DNA from: Aplectana chamaeleonis
Lineage: Eukaryota > Nematoda > Chromadorea > Rhabditida > Cosmocercidae
Direction of reading: 5' to 3'
Length of the DNA stretch: 64,000 nt
Assembly (NCBI GenBank): GCA_029168955.1
Contig: JAPDOI010000145.1
Location: 1 to 64,000 of the forward strand
Shown piece after piece: positions 54,190-64,000 of this stretch (within the stretch, counting starts at the first letter, position 1; each line of letters opens with the position of its first letter). The notes below the pieces were generated by a model. That model ran no database searches. It had not been told where the DNA came from and saw only the letters and a program-made list of their open reading frames with translations. Position numbers and translations under genes: made by a program.

Positions 54190-54880
54190 CAATAAAATTT
54201 GCAATGTTTATCTAAATGCACTGGACATTAGGATATGCCAAAGGTAAAATGTTTCTGACTCGGAACGATCAGAAAGACCATCGACGTTAGACAACGACGT
54301 GTTAAGGGCGGAAGTGAAAGCAGATCCGTGTCAGACCATAGAGGAATTGTTAAATAGTTTTAACAACCTCGGTCGACAATTCAAGAATATTTGAAGCAGA
54401 TTGGGAAAGTAAGCAGAGCAGGTGTTTGGGTCCAGCATAATCCGAACAGAACAAGGCTGACCGATAAATCACATGCAACCAACTGCTTCAACGACACCAA
54501 ATTGAAGCGTTTTTTATCGCTTCATCACAGAAGATGGGAAATGGGTCCAGTATGATAACACGTAATGCAAAAAGCAGAGGTTCTCTCCGATTCAAACCGC
54601 TCGGAGAATCGCTGAGCTAGGTTGCACCTCAAATTTTTTTTGTGTTTGGTGGAGTATACGCGGCATCGTTTTGAGTAGCTGAAACTTGGTCAATCTGCTA
54701 ATGAAGACCTCTACAGCAAACAATTTCAGCTAGCCAATCAATCTTCGACTGAAAAGTGGACAGCGATTGTCAACCGAAAGGCGTCTTTCTTCAACACGAC
54801 AATGAAAGACAGCACTGCGCAAGGTGGACCTTAGAAAACATTAAAGGCAGCATACACGCTCGCAAGCATAGTCGAGATAA
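54190..54880 (+). pseudogene. mariner transposase, heavily decayed
   Basis: Across several frames: RPSTLDNDVLRAEVKADPCQ and TIEELLNSF (N-terminal helix-turn-helix linker), LGKVSRAGVWVQH (W-V-P-H box, here WVQH), a TEDGKWVQYDN-like block (around the first catalytic Asp), LGQSANEDLYSKQFQLANQS and VFLQHDNERQHCA (second Asp region, normally HDNARPH). The motif order matches Tc1/mariner DD34D transposases. Many stops and shifts; the C-terminus after about 54840 is cut by the next element. Confidence 0.85.
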
Positions 54881-55496
54881 CAGCATAGATAGGTCCGCAC
54901 GGCCCGTACTATGTCGTCAACGACATTTGAAGCGCTGAAAATTGTCCAGGATGACAATATTTAACAATGTTTGAGCAATCTTGCCTTCCATGCCCGTATT
55001 TTCACACCCCTTCGAGTAACAGAATGAGAATCGATACTTGTGAAAACGTGTGATAATTGAGAGTGATAGCACTATCAAAGGGGAGTGCACGAGAGAAATA
55101 GCTTGGTTTACTTGAGTATAACATGTTTGTGCACTAATAAAATCCTCCATTTCAAGAGGTCAGCCAAAGCAGAGCGGCATTCTCGAAAGTGGACGAGAGT
55201 CATTAGGTATGCAGACATGTTATACTCAAGTAAACCAAGCTATTTCTCTCGTGCACTCCCATTTGATAGTGCTATCACTCTCAATTATCACACGTTTTCA
55301 CAAGTATCGATTCTCCCTCTGTTACTCAAAGGGGTGTGAAAATACGGGCGTGGAAGGCAAGATTGCTCAAACATTGTCAAATACTGTCATCCTGGTTAGT
55401 TTTCAGCGCTTCAAACGTCGTTGAGGACATAGTACGGGCCGTGTGGACCTATCTATGCTGTTATCTCGACTGTGCTTACGAGCGTGTATGCTGCCT
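54845..55496. mobile_element. TTAA-flanked foldback (652 bp) inserted in the mariner
   Basis: AGGCAGCATACACGCTCGCA ... GAGCGTGTATGCTGCCT between TTAA at 54841-54844 and 55497-55500; arms of about 290 bp around a loop of about 70 bp. Outer bases AGGCAG are shared with the TTAA families at 24 and 57 kb. Confidence 0.85.
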
Positions 55497-55500
55497 TTAA

Positions 55501-55907
55501 TAGCCTAAAGCCCCTTCAACAGTTTGCCGGCCGACTCGTTATCAGATTTGATGAGTCAAAATAGATAAGACGGATAGGATAGAGTAGTTAGATATTCTTT
55601 ATTCGATAACGGGTCGTTTGACGTCGGCCAAGCAACTGTGAAAGGAGCTTAAGATTGTCATGCATTGCGTCTCCTAGGTAGCAATAACGGGATACCCTCT
55701 GACCCTATCAGGCAACGGACGTAAGAACCGCAGAGGTATAATTTTGTGCGTAGGCTAGTTGTATTATGACTCATTTCATATGAGTTCCTCGCGGTCGGTC
55801 CTATCTTTTTTGGAGCGCAGCCACCGATCGCGGCGCTGCAGCGGCACTATCGTGTAGCCGCCACGACTCTCTGAAGTTCCCCACGCTTAACATTTTTTTC
55901 CTGCTAT
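55501..55907. other. Unassigned sequence
   Basis: Expected mariner C-terminal coding was not found after the foldback. No other feature. Confidence 0.4.
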
Positions 55908-56108
55908 GGTGGTTATCCATCTGGGCGCGTGTGGCGCGGTGGCAGAAGGCGCTGCTGTTTCTTGTGCATGGTCGGGCTCGATCCTCGCCAAGGTAAACTA
56001 AACCTACTATCCCTCCAGGGTCTTTGAATTGGTAACAGATTCTTGTAGGGAGAAGTGGGCACGCACTGAAAAGTCGGCTAGCCCTTGAAAGCCATTATGT
56101 AATTAGGC
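55908..56108 (+). mobile_element. tRNA-derived SINE, copy 2
   Basis: GTGTGGCGCGGTGGCAGAAGG (A-box-like), GGTCGGGCTCGATCCTCGCC (B-box-like), body TTTGAATTGGTAACAGATTC and CTGAAAAGTCGGCTAGCCC. Same layout as 42984-42800. Confidence 0.75.
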
Positions 56109-56214
56109 ACGAAAAGTATTCAAGCCTCCTAAGGCGACTTCGAATACGCTGCGCAGCCAAATCAGGAAGCCAAGTCTTCATCTCTATTTCATGGTGGTTA
56201 TTCTTACCCAGAGG

Positions 56215-56350
56215 TTAGCCGCCGATGAATTCCTCAGAAGGTATGCGATGAAGTCAAATGACGCGAAAACTGCATTGTTATTGTACACTAACAATAGCAA
56301 GCCATCGTAACTTCTGAACGCCCGCTATTCATACCCGCAATAGCGCTGCG
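56215..56350. repeat. Dispersed repeat, inverted partner of 35505-35655
   Basis: GAAGGTATGCGATGAAGTCA then AATGACGCGAAAAC corresponds to the complement of 35597-35627. Confidence 0.65.
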
Positions 56351-57563
56351 TCTGAGTATCAATACTTTCTAAACGTGGACAGGGACTGAGAATACTCCAG
56401 CTCCCCCCCCCCCCAGCTTAAGTGGGGCGGGATAAAGTTTGAACCCAGCTTTGCCATTAACGCAAACTCCAAATACGAATTTTAACTCATTGCACCACAG
56501 GGTGATACAGAATCCAGATAAGATGGAGCGCGAACAAATTGTTACTGAGGCTATAAGGCAGATGATAAACCATAACAGAGGTACGAGCGGCCACCACCGG
56601 TGGAGCGAGCGGCGCTTCAGGTCATTTATACTCGAACGGCTCAGCCGCCCGTTACGCGCCTGAGTAGTACAGCGTTCAAATCAGCAGTTATACCAAATCA
56701 GTGTTAAAGTACGTACACTAGGGAAGGGCATGTTTGTCACAACTGCATCTAAGTACTCCTTGCGCATACGTGTTGAGCTTCTAATCGAGTAATCGAGCTT
56801 TTGTTGTCTGGGGTAAGGAAGGTTGGAGGAACATTTCTCAACTCTTCGCACTTATGATCTGCTCTTCTTAGGCGTTTATACTTCTTGCTCTAGCCAACTG
56901 TTGGTACTTGAAAATTAAGCAAAATGAACGCTTGAAAATATACTTAAAGGCAGTGTTCACGATGAATTTTTTACCCGAGTTTTCCACTCAAAGCAAGGTA
57001 TTGGCCACCGAATGTTAGCAAAATTACGCACAAACGGTTGGATGAACATGGTCACGGTGGTTGTCACCGATGAAAAATGGGGCTAACTGGAACTGGAAGA
57101 ATATTTTAGGGAAAACAGTAATAGATAGGGACCGAAGAGAACAACGGAGCAACGGGAAGTAAAGAATTGCAAAAGACGGATCCACCAAAGATTTCCTTTT
57201 CACAAGGACCAGTTCTTGTGCTATATGGCTACACCACCATGCTCCAAAAATCAAAGATGACGTCATCTTGGTCACCGGTATAAAGGGTATAGTGCGGGGA
57301 ATCGATGCTAGCAAGATGATGACGTCAGCATCCTGGCTTCGATCAGGGGATTCCTCCACTTCACCAAACATTAAAGCCCATTAACACCCAAGACTAACAT
57401 CAACACTCATAATCTTTACTTCGACCAGATGGTATGAGAACTTCAGAGCACCGAGTTTATAACATAACATGATTAGATCGTTCAAATTGAAAACTCTTCA
57501 ATGGCCTAGCCAGGTATTCAATAAGCTAACAACAGCACTTTAAACACTAGTACATCATTTTAA
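56351..57563. other. Unassigned sequence with a TTAA-family left end
   Basis: TTAAAGGCAGTGTTCACGAT at 56944-56963 is a family terminus without a visible right end. GATGACGTCATC and TGATGACGTCAGC occur at about 57257 and 57316. No gene was recognised. Confidence 0.45.
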
Positions 57564-58635
57564 AGGCAGTGTTCACAATAAAAATCCCTTTTCTGTTTTT
57601 TTCCCCTATCTTGAAAACGGTCGCATTATGATTCTAAAGATGTCTCTGGAATCGTGCAAGACCTTCTGGGAACGGAGTTATGATCCCTCAAAAATTGAGC
57701 TAGGTAAGCATGGTGGACGAGTTGTCCTAGGCTTGTAACTTCCGTCTTTTGCAGACAATGTATGCGAGCTAACCTGAGTAAAGAGAGAAGTTGCCAATGG
57801 AGGGAAGAAAGGGGCGATTGATCGGAGACCATCGCTCATCTCACGACTCAGGCAATCGCCGCACACAATGCGTGTCGAATATGCATTCAACTCGAACACA
57901 AGGTGGTTTCGAGCACAGTCAGGGAACGTGCTGCTAGGAGAGCACGTGCTCCTATTGTGTTTCAAATTACAGCACTTGCCCCAACAAATAAGCCGTCCAA
58001 TGCGTGCATGATACACATTCAACTCGATGACAAAACGATCATCCAAAAAAGGAAAGTTAACGATGCACTCCTGAGGCGGAACTGAGAGGTGGGCAGCTTC
58101 GCCGGTTGAATTACACAACTTTGCGGTGCTTTACCCGCCCGGCCGCTGGAAGCCTCGTTCAATCGGACGGTCCCAGATGGTGCTCGGCGAGCTGGCCGCG
58201 TGGCACGTCGGTGGGCCAGCCGCGTCACGTCTGTGTGCTGCTACGATAGCGCTGGACTGCCTTGCAGCACGAACTCCTGCGATTGAATTACGCGACACAT
58301 GCTCCTGCTATGGAATTTCGCAGCAGGTGCTGCTGGTTAGAGCACGTGCCCCTGAGATGAAGCCTTTCGATGGGTGTGGTCACTCGAGTTGAATGTATAT
58401 TCGACAAGCATTGAATGCGGTGGTTTTCTGGGGATCTCGAGCGTTCCTTGGTTCACGTCAAGGGACGGAAAGAGGTCGGACTTGCTCAGAGCGGTGAGGT
58501 TTGCCCACTTTTCCAAGCCGTTTTGCTGCTCCTGGGTAGCTTTTCTTCCTGTTTCTTCGCTCTTCTGCTTCTTAGAGCCACGGAAAGCGTTTCTCATTAA
58601 AAATTCGAGGATGAAGTTTATCGTGAACAGTGCCT
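57564..58635. mobile_element. TTAA-family MITE interrupted by a CACGTG-family element
   Basis: Left AGGCAGTGTTCACAATAAAA after TTAA (57560-57563). Right TATCGTGAACAGTGCCT before TCAA (58636-58639). 57627-57846 matches, inverted, 24380-24590 of TTAA element 2. The match resumes after the insertion at about 58434. Confidence 0.82.
57847..58433 (-). mobile_element. CACGTG-rich TIR element, copy 5, nested
   Basis: Left CTCAGGCAATCGCCGCACAC, right CATTGAATGCGGTGGTTTTC TG. The uninterrupted site is at 24352-24380 (minus strand CTCATCTCACAATCTCGAGC). SL1-like box at 58104-58125 on the plus strand (GGTTGAATTACACAACTTTG). Confidence 0.85.
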
Positions 58636-59136
58636 TCAATCAATTTTGAGCCTCAGTTTAAAAAGCACAAGAATTTTTTCAGGTGATTTCTCACACCTTG
58701 TGCTTTTCTACGAAACTCTTCTGAGAATTCGAAACAATTTCCAACCCCCAGAACCAATTTAAATTTGCTCGTTCTATTTACCCGACGCACAAGTAAAATC
58801 GACAATAAAAACAAATTGCAATTCGATGAAACGAGTGAACAATTTGGGTTGAGGACGTCGCGTTGATTCCTCCCAGCATCTTGCGCTTCTAAAGTTTTTC
58901 GGATTGAATTGAACGTCCTGCAAACTGCCTCAGAGATCCTGCACATTTCCTAGTATGCCCTGCACAGTTCGAAAATCCTAACGAATCTTTACAGCGTTCC
59001 GCGTAGTACAACAGTGCATTTAATAATCATGGGAAAATTCCCCTCCAAAAACATAGATACCGAGTTCTAGAGGAAGCTTCATCTAATGGTATGATTATCA
59101 TTCGCCTCTATGCAATTGGAAAATCAACGGAAATGT

Positions 59137-59788
59137 TAAGAAATAAGGCATGCTCGGCAATTAAGCTAGAAAGTCAGCGTTTCATCATTATATGTAGCAA
59201 CACTTTCAATACCCAACTTTTTACTGGGAAATGAAAACTGCTCGCGGCACTTTAGTAATCCATAGGTCCTCCTTGTCTGATAGGGACCTGGAAAATACAT
59301 GTTGGCGTGTAGATCACCATTCTCCTGAGCGTCTTGTGACCCAATTCGATTCAGGCACTGATGACGGTTCTTTTGAGGTATCCAACCGGGTCGAATGCCC
59401 GAGTCACTCCGTTATGAGGCGATTTTCGCTGCACGACATCCACGCTAAAGACTGGCAGAGATGCTATACTGATTCGAACATTGAGAAAACCATCTGTAGA
59501 ACCTTGTTTTGCCAGACTCTCTGTAGAGGATGGAAATTCGACCCGGCTCGATACCTAAAAAACCGTCACCAGCGCCTGAACCAATTTAGGCCACGAGACG
59601 CTCAGGAGTGGTGATCTTCATGCCAACATGTACTTTCTCACTATCCGACAAGGAGGACCTCTGGATTACTCAAGTGCCGCGAGCAGTTTTCATCTCCCAG
59701 TTAAAAGTTCAATATCGAAAGCTATAATGATAAAACGCTGACTTTCAAGCTTGATTGTCGAGTATGCCTTATTCCTTCCTATTTCCAG
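59137..59788. mobile_element. TIR element (about 650 bp, 150-bp arms)
   Basis: AGAAATAAGGCATGCTCGGC and GTCGAGTATGCCTTATTCCT are inverted ends; arms include GAAAACTGCTCGCGGCACTT and its complement. A 127-codon frame (59231-59614) starts inside one arm and resembles nothing I know. Confidence 0.8.
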
Positions 59789-60106
59789 CCTTTTTCGTGG
59801 TAATTGGGATGCATCCTACCTACCCATCTTTTAATGTTGGTAATACTTCATAACACTTCTTACAGGGAAATTCGAAATTCCGCGCGATACACACACAAAC
59901 ACTCTCACCTCACACCAACACTCTCACACCCACACATTCACACACAGCGGGGCATAACTTTTCTAAGTATAAGGATTACATATAGTTCATTCTTTCGTTT
60001 CATGAACAAGGAGGCTCCCTTTCTCCCGCGAAAACACAGCTCCTGACATCAGTGATGAAAAAAAAGGGTAACGTTGAAGAAAACCGAGTGACGAGTGAAG
60101 AAACCA

Positions 60107-60265
60107 GAGGCCGGATTCATCAAAGCATTTTCTGTGGTAAGTTAGCGTTATCGGCTAACCGCGATCGTTATCAGTGAGTCAGCAAGCCTAAAAATGACTG
60201 ATAACGGTTGCGGTTAGCCGATAACGCTAACTTACCATGGAAGATGCTTTGATGAATCCGGCCTC
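60107..60265. mobile_element. Foldback MITE (159 bp)
   Basis: GAGGCCGGATTCATCAAAGC ... GCTTTGATGAATCCGGCCTC; arms include GTTATCGGCTAACCG. The terminal GGATTCAT resembles the ends of 35675-37269. Confidence 0.8.
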
Positions 60266-60269
60266 AGGA

Positions 60270-62598
60270 GTTGGAAAAGTAGAATTACCCACAGTGGTCG
60301 TCTGACGGCTTTTCGAGCCAATCCCGTTCACTCAAGACGGGAACGATTGAGTTTCCTTAGCTGTGAAGCCCTCTCAGGATCGTTCGCACCGAGTTCTGTC
60401 CAGAACCTAAATAGCGACAATAATGAATGGGTGGCCGGTGAGCCACATGAGCCAAAAATCGACATATGAAGTCGGATCCGCAATGAGCTCATCAGCCGTT
60501 TTTTGAATATCCGCGATCCTCAAGGAGAGCTTCACAGGAAGCAGGTGCTGGACTTAAGATTGACATTCTCAAGGGTAGGAAACCTGTTGAAAGTATTTGC
60601 ACCACTACACTAAAAGGTCCTAGAATCGAATCGATCACATTTGAATCACAACTACATATGGGAACTACTTCCAGAGTAGAATAATCACTTAATCTCTGAA
60701 AATACCATCTGAAGAAATCGACGCAGCGTGAGTAGTGGTCGTTGACCCCGCTCCTATTTGAAGGACGCCAACTCTCCAGGATCGAACGAAGATTGAGCTT
60801 CTAAAACACATTCGTTATTGCCCTGTTGTGTCCTAATGAGCCTGTTCAAAGGTTCCTCTGATGGCTCATCCTCCTCCATGATCCATGCCTTCGTAGAATA
60901 ATGTTCGGTTGATAAATCGTACCCAGGGAGCGGGATTAACTTAGTTGACGCGCCAGCGATGTGACTGTGGGCTCCGATCAGAGCAGATGAGGTTATCTAG
61001 CTGAAACAACAACCTAAACCTCTGAAGAGAAAAGGATTCTGACAATCAAACGCATTCAACTAACAACGGTTTCCAATGCAGCTAGTGTGTCTGCTTGCTA
61101 TTTGAGAGCCTTTCCTAACATCATGACGACGTAATCGGACGAAGGCGGCAACTTAGACAGACGTCTCTGTGAGTCTTTCAGAGACTCCAGGTCAATCCTT
61201 CCCTCCTTCACTTTTTTTCAGAACCGTTTCCTAAAGTATGAGGGTGTAATGACCACTCAAAAAATTATTTGTTGACGAGGAACACCTAGGAAAGAATTAA
61301 TAGTAGCAGGATACAAATTGAAAGTAACGTAGTCAGGCGGGGACTTTGCCATGCGTAGTGAGATCAGACCTCTACGCAATCTAAACGGTGAGTGTTTCGG
61401 GTCACCTCTGAGCAAACGCTTCGCTCGTGGGACGCGGAGCAGCTAACTGCCCTCATAAATGTTCATGCGTGTCGCCCCAGGCTCAGAGAATAAATTTGAC
61501 CCAGAGCCCCTTCCCCCGGGGCGATAGTTGCCTCAATAATTTGAGAATCGACAAATGGTCGTTAAGTTCGTGTTACCCCCGCATACAAATGTTGAGCCAA
61601 ATTTGAGATTTTGACCTAACTACTTTATACCCATAGTAATCTACCGCATTATGACTAAAATCGAGATGCGGACCTCAAATTCGTGCTCAGCACTACAAGT
61701 AGTCCCCACAGACACAATTTGAGACATATGTATCATAGCGCTCCACAAATCGTTAAGGGTCGCATTTTGCCAAACACTTTTCCCCGATGGTAAGCATTGT
61801 AGAAGTCATATGGAAAACTCCGGAAAATCGAAACATGAAACTCAGATTCATGATCAGCGCCTCAAATAATCCATCTGGGAGGATATTGGGTTAAATCTGG
61901 AGCAATTTTTTAACGCATTCAGGGCCCTTTAATTGGTAAGCGATAAAAATTGAAAACCAATAAAAAAGGCTGTCTAGAAATTGAGTTCTTCTATTTTTTG
62001 AAAACGAAAGAAATTCTTCACAAATGTGATATTAATGCTTTCTGGAAGGTCGGAAGGTTAGTGCAAAAAGCGTGCTCCAATGTGACAATCTGTCTCACGA
62101 CGAATGAGCCGATAGGGAGGGTGGGCCAGATAACATTATTCGAAATGAAGAAACAGATTCAAGAAGATTATGATGGAACTGGCCTGGACCGCGATTTCGC
62201 AATTCCGTAAATTAGGCGCGGACTAGCTAGCGACGATTCAAAAATGATGACATTGAAAATCAGCCGACACTACTCCACTACGACGCTAAACAGCAGGCGC
62301 CTTGCGCTTCACACGGGCGGTGGTCGCTTGGAAAGGAGCAATCTGGCAACCCTTCCCAAATTTCGCACGGCGCCAACCCCCGACATGTCCCGTTTCCCTC
62401 GTGCAAGACGGAAAAGCAGAGCTTTGCCAAAACGTCTTTACATAGTTCGCCCGGACGCGGCAGATAGAAGCGGTCCGGACATCGGTTGAATCGAGCTGGT
62501 GCCTGATCATGTATTCAGATGCTGTGCATCCAGAAAGTAGCTGAATCGGCAACTTGTCCTCCTTATAGCAAGGTCGCGCGTCAACAATGCAATCGAGG
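60270..62598. other. Apparently unique sequence without recognised gene
   Basis: No splice-supported exon, RNA gene or repeat partner was recognised. 62330-62480 is GC-richer and may hide coding sequence, but nothing is identifiable. Confidence 0.35.
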
Positions 62599-62978
62599 CT
62601 GTAATACCGCTCGTAGGATTTGGTCAGAAAGAGCGAGAGCGTCTTTTTTGATTAACTCGCTTCAAGCTAAACTTTGAGCAAAACTAGGGTGGCATCCATG
62701 ATCGTGGCGTTGAGAGCTAAACAATGGTATAGCCTTTGTGGGGATTAGGTCCACAACTATAGAAGTTCTCCGCATTCGACTGAGTTTGTAATTACGGTGC
62801 TGTGGTAAAGTGGGGCCCTAAAAAAGGCTTCACCATTGAGTAGCCTCCAACGCCAGGATCGTGAGTACTTTTCCTTTCCAGAGTTGAGTTCAGCGCGAGT
62901 TGCTGAGAAAGGACGAAAAAGACGCGAAAACACCTCCTTGCGCGCTTTCTGACTAAATCTTAGGAACGATCGTGTAGT
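62599..62978. mobile_element. TACCGCTCGTAGG-TIR element, copy 2
   Basis: TAATACCGCTCGTAGGATTT ... AATCTTAGGAACGATCGTGTA. Shares GGTCAGAAAG and TTAACTCGCTTCAA with 52995-53482 but is shorter and more diverged. Confidence 0.8.
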
Positions 62979-63291
62979 TGAGTGGAAATCGTTAGTGAAG
63001 AGCAGCTCTTCTCTTCTCTCGTACTGGTAGGGTTAAGGGGGGGGTATTCATCAACTCTTAGCTCCGAGATAGTCTTCGCTCACCTTGAATGGAGCTCCGA
63101 GGCAAACTCGTGCACTCTGCAGATCCGCTCTACTGCTACTGATTTGTATAAGTTAACTACAAATACCGTGCGGTATCGATTGCCACGAGGGCATGCAATG
63201 ATGATTTCAGTAGCATTTCTGTATCAGACCGACCGACTTGAACTCTCAAATGAATGTTTACACAAGGTGTTGAGTTGATCGCAAAACGCTT

Positions 63292-63363
63292 GGCTCCGGG
63301 CGAGATTGAACCAGCATATTCCCTTTCCGGGGGAGCGCCTTATCGCACTGCACCACCGGAGCC
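63292..63363 (-). tRNA. tRNA-like sequence, unit 1 (anticodon uncertain)
   Basis: The minus strand begins GGCTCCGGTGGTGCAGTGCG and ends GGTTCAATCTCGCCCGGAGC C. The acceptor arms GCTCCGG/CCGGAGC pair perfectly, the D arm GTGC/GCGC pairs, and A- and B-box-like sequences are present. The anticodon stem is short, position 33 would be C rather than T, and the T stem has a mismatch. It is therefore more likely a tRNA pseudogene or tRNA-derived unit than a working tRNA. Confidence 0.5.
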
Positions 63364-63604
63364 CCAGCGCCGCTCTCACTCAACTGCTCGGTAAATCTTC
63401 ACCGAAGCAATCATCCTTTCACCCGCATAACGGGATGAAACAGGAATACCGCCAGAGACTATCTAACAGTCGTAGACCCTGTCAAGATGATGCCCTAGTT
63501 AAGTCTTACACGATTTTTGGAAGTTTTGCCGTAACTGCAGTTTAACGTCGCAGTGCACGTTATGGTATGTTTACACAAGGTGTTGAGTTGATCGCAAAAC
63601 GCTT

Positions 63605-63676
63605 GGCTCCGGGCGAGATTGAACCAGCATATTCCCTTTCCGGGGGAGCGCCTTATCGCACTGCACCACCGGAGCC
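63605..63676 (-). tRNA. tRNA-like sequence, unit 2
   Basis: Identical in sequence to the unit 1 copy; same reservations about the anticodon arm. Confidence 0.5.
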
Positions 63677-63918
63677 CCAGCGCCGCTCTCGCTCAACTGC
63701 TCGGTAAATCTTCACCGAAGCAATCATCCTTTCACCCGCATAACGGGATGAAACAGGAATACCGCCAGAGACTATCTAACAGTCGTAGACCTGTCAAGAT
63801 GATGCCCTAGTTAAGTCTTACACGATTTTTGGAAGTTTTTTGCCGTAACTGCAGTTTAACGTCGCAGTGCACGTTATGGTATGTTTACACAAGGTGTTGA
63901 GTTGATCGCAAAACGCTT

Positions 63919-63989
63919 GGCTCCGGGCGAGATTGAACCAGCATATTCCCTTTCCGGGGAGCGCCTTATCGCACTGCACCACCGGAGCC
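63919..63989 (-). tRNA. tRNA-like sequence, unit 3
   Basis: Same as units 1 and 2 but one base shorter in the anticodon region (one fewer G in the GGGGG run on the plus strand). Confidence 0.48.
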
Positions 63990-64000
63990 CCAGCGCCGCT

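Larger units (their letters stand above)
63255..64000. repeat. Tandem array of about 314-bp units (2.4 units, open at the edge)
   Basis: Units 63255-63567, 63568-63881 and 63882-64000+, each starting TGTTTACACAAGGTGTTGAG. Only a few differences between units, so amplification is recent. Each contains one tRNA-like sequence. Confidence 0.92.

Noticed and set aside
59231..59614. 127-codon frame that could be a gene
   Set aside because: It begins inside the terminal inverted repeat of a 650-bp MITE and shows no recognisable domain.
59880..59950. CA-rich microsatellite as a feature of interest
   Set aside because: A short imperfect ACACACAC/CTCACAC run typical of background.
63306..63810. Repeated 60-80 codon frame in the terminal tandem array
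   Set aside because: It reads through the antisense of the tRNA-like sequence in each unit and is better explained by that.

Overview
The window is eukaryotic and most likely from a nematode. The evidence is one split host gene with short introns (57 and 62 nt) and TTTTCAG-type acceptors, a near-perfect copy of the 22-nt nematode SL1 spliced leader inside a repeat, and a dense load of small inverted-repeat DNA transposons, LINEs, a mariner and a Mutator-like transposase remnant. I cannot name the species. Protein identities come from recalled family motifs and were not searched.

Host gene: the minus strand carries the 5' quarter of a ZW10 homologue (kinetochore RZZ complex and Dsl1/NRZ vesicle tethering). 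It has four exons between 17,856 and 2,713, all joining in frame. One intron is about 14.4 kb and is filled with mobile DNA; the remaining exons should lie beyond the left edge. A 57-aa one-pass membrane ORF at 42,195 is the only other plausible host coding sequence.

Layout: 0-2.4 kb holds the CACGTG-rich TIR family and a TA-flanked foldback. 2.7-17.9 kb is ZW10; its giant intron holds a LINE inserted into an older LINE with a visible 10-bp target duplication, a deleted sister LINE copy, several MITEs and zinc-finger fragments. 18-23 kb is a cluster of GC-rich MITEs. 23.7-26.4 kb is a chain of four TTAA-flanked elements that share single TTAA sites. 26.7-28.2 kb holds more CACGTG-family elements. 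29.7-31.5 kb is a minus-strand LINE, abutted by a TIR element carrying a small 42-bp minisatellite, then a 1.48-kb foldback element. 38.9-40.7 kb is a Mutator-like transposase pseudogene. 43.5-49.3 kb is a roughly 136-copy 42-bp minisatellite in which most units carry the palindrome GATGACGTCATC. 50.7-55.5 kb holds foldback elements and a mariner wreck split by a TTAA foldback. 56.9-58.6 kb shows a MITE nested in a MITE. The window ends in a tandem array of about 314-bp units, each with a tRNA-like sequence.

There is no operon-like or concerted gene system. The interest lies in transposon stratigraphy (target duplications, empty sites, nested insertions), in the SL1-like box inside a TIR family, and in the CRE-palindrome minisatellite with its hairpin-ended flank.
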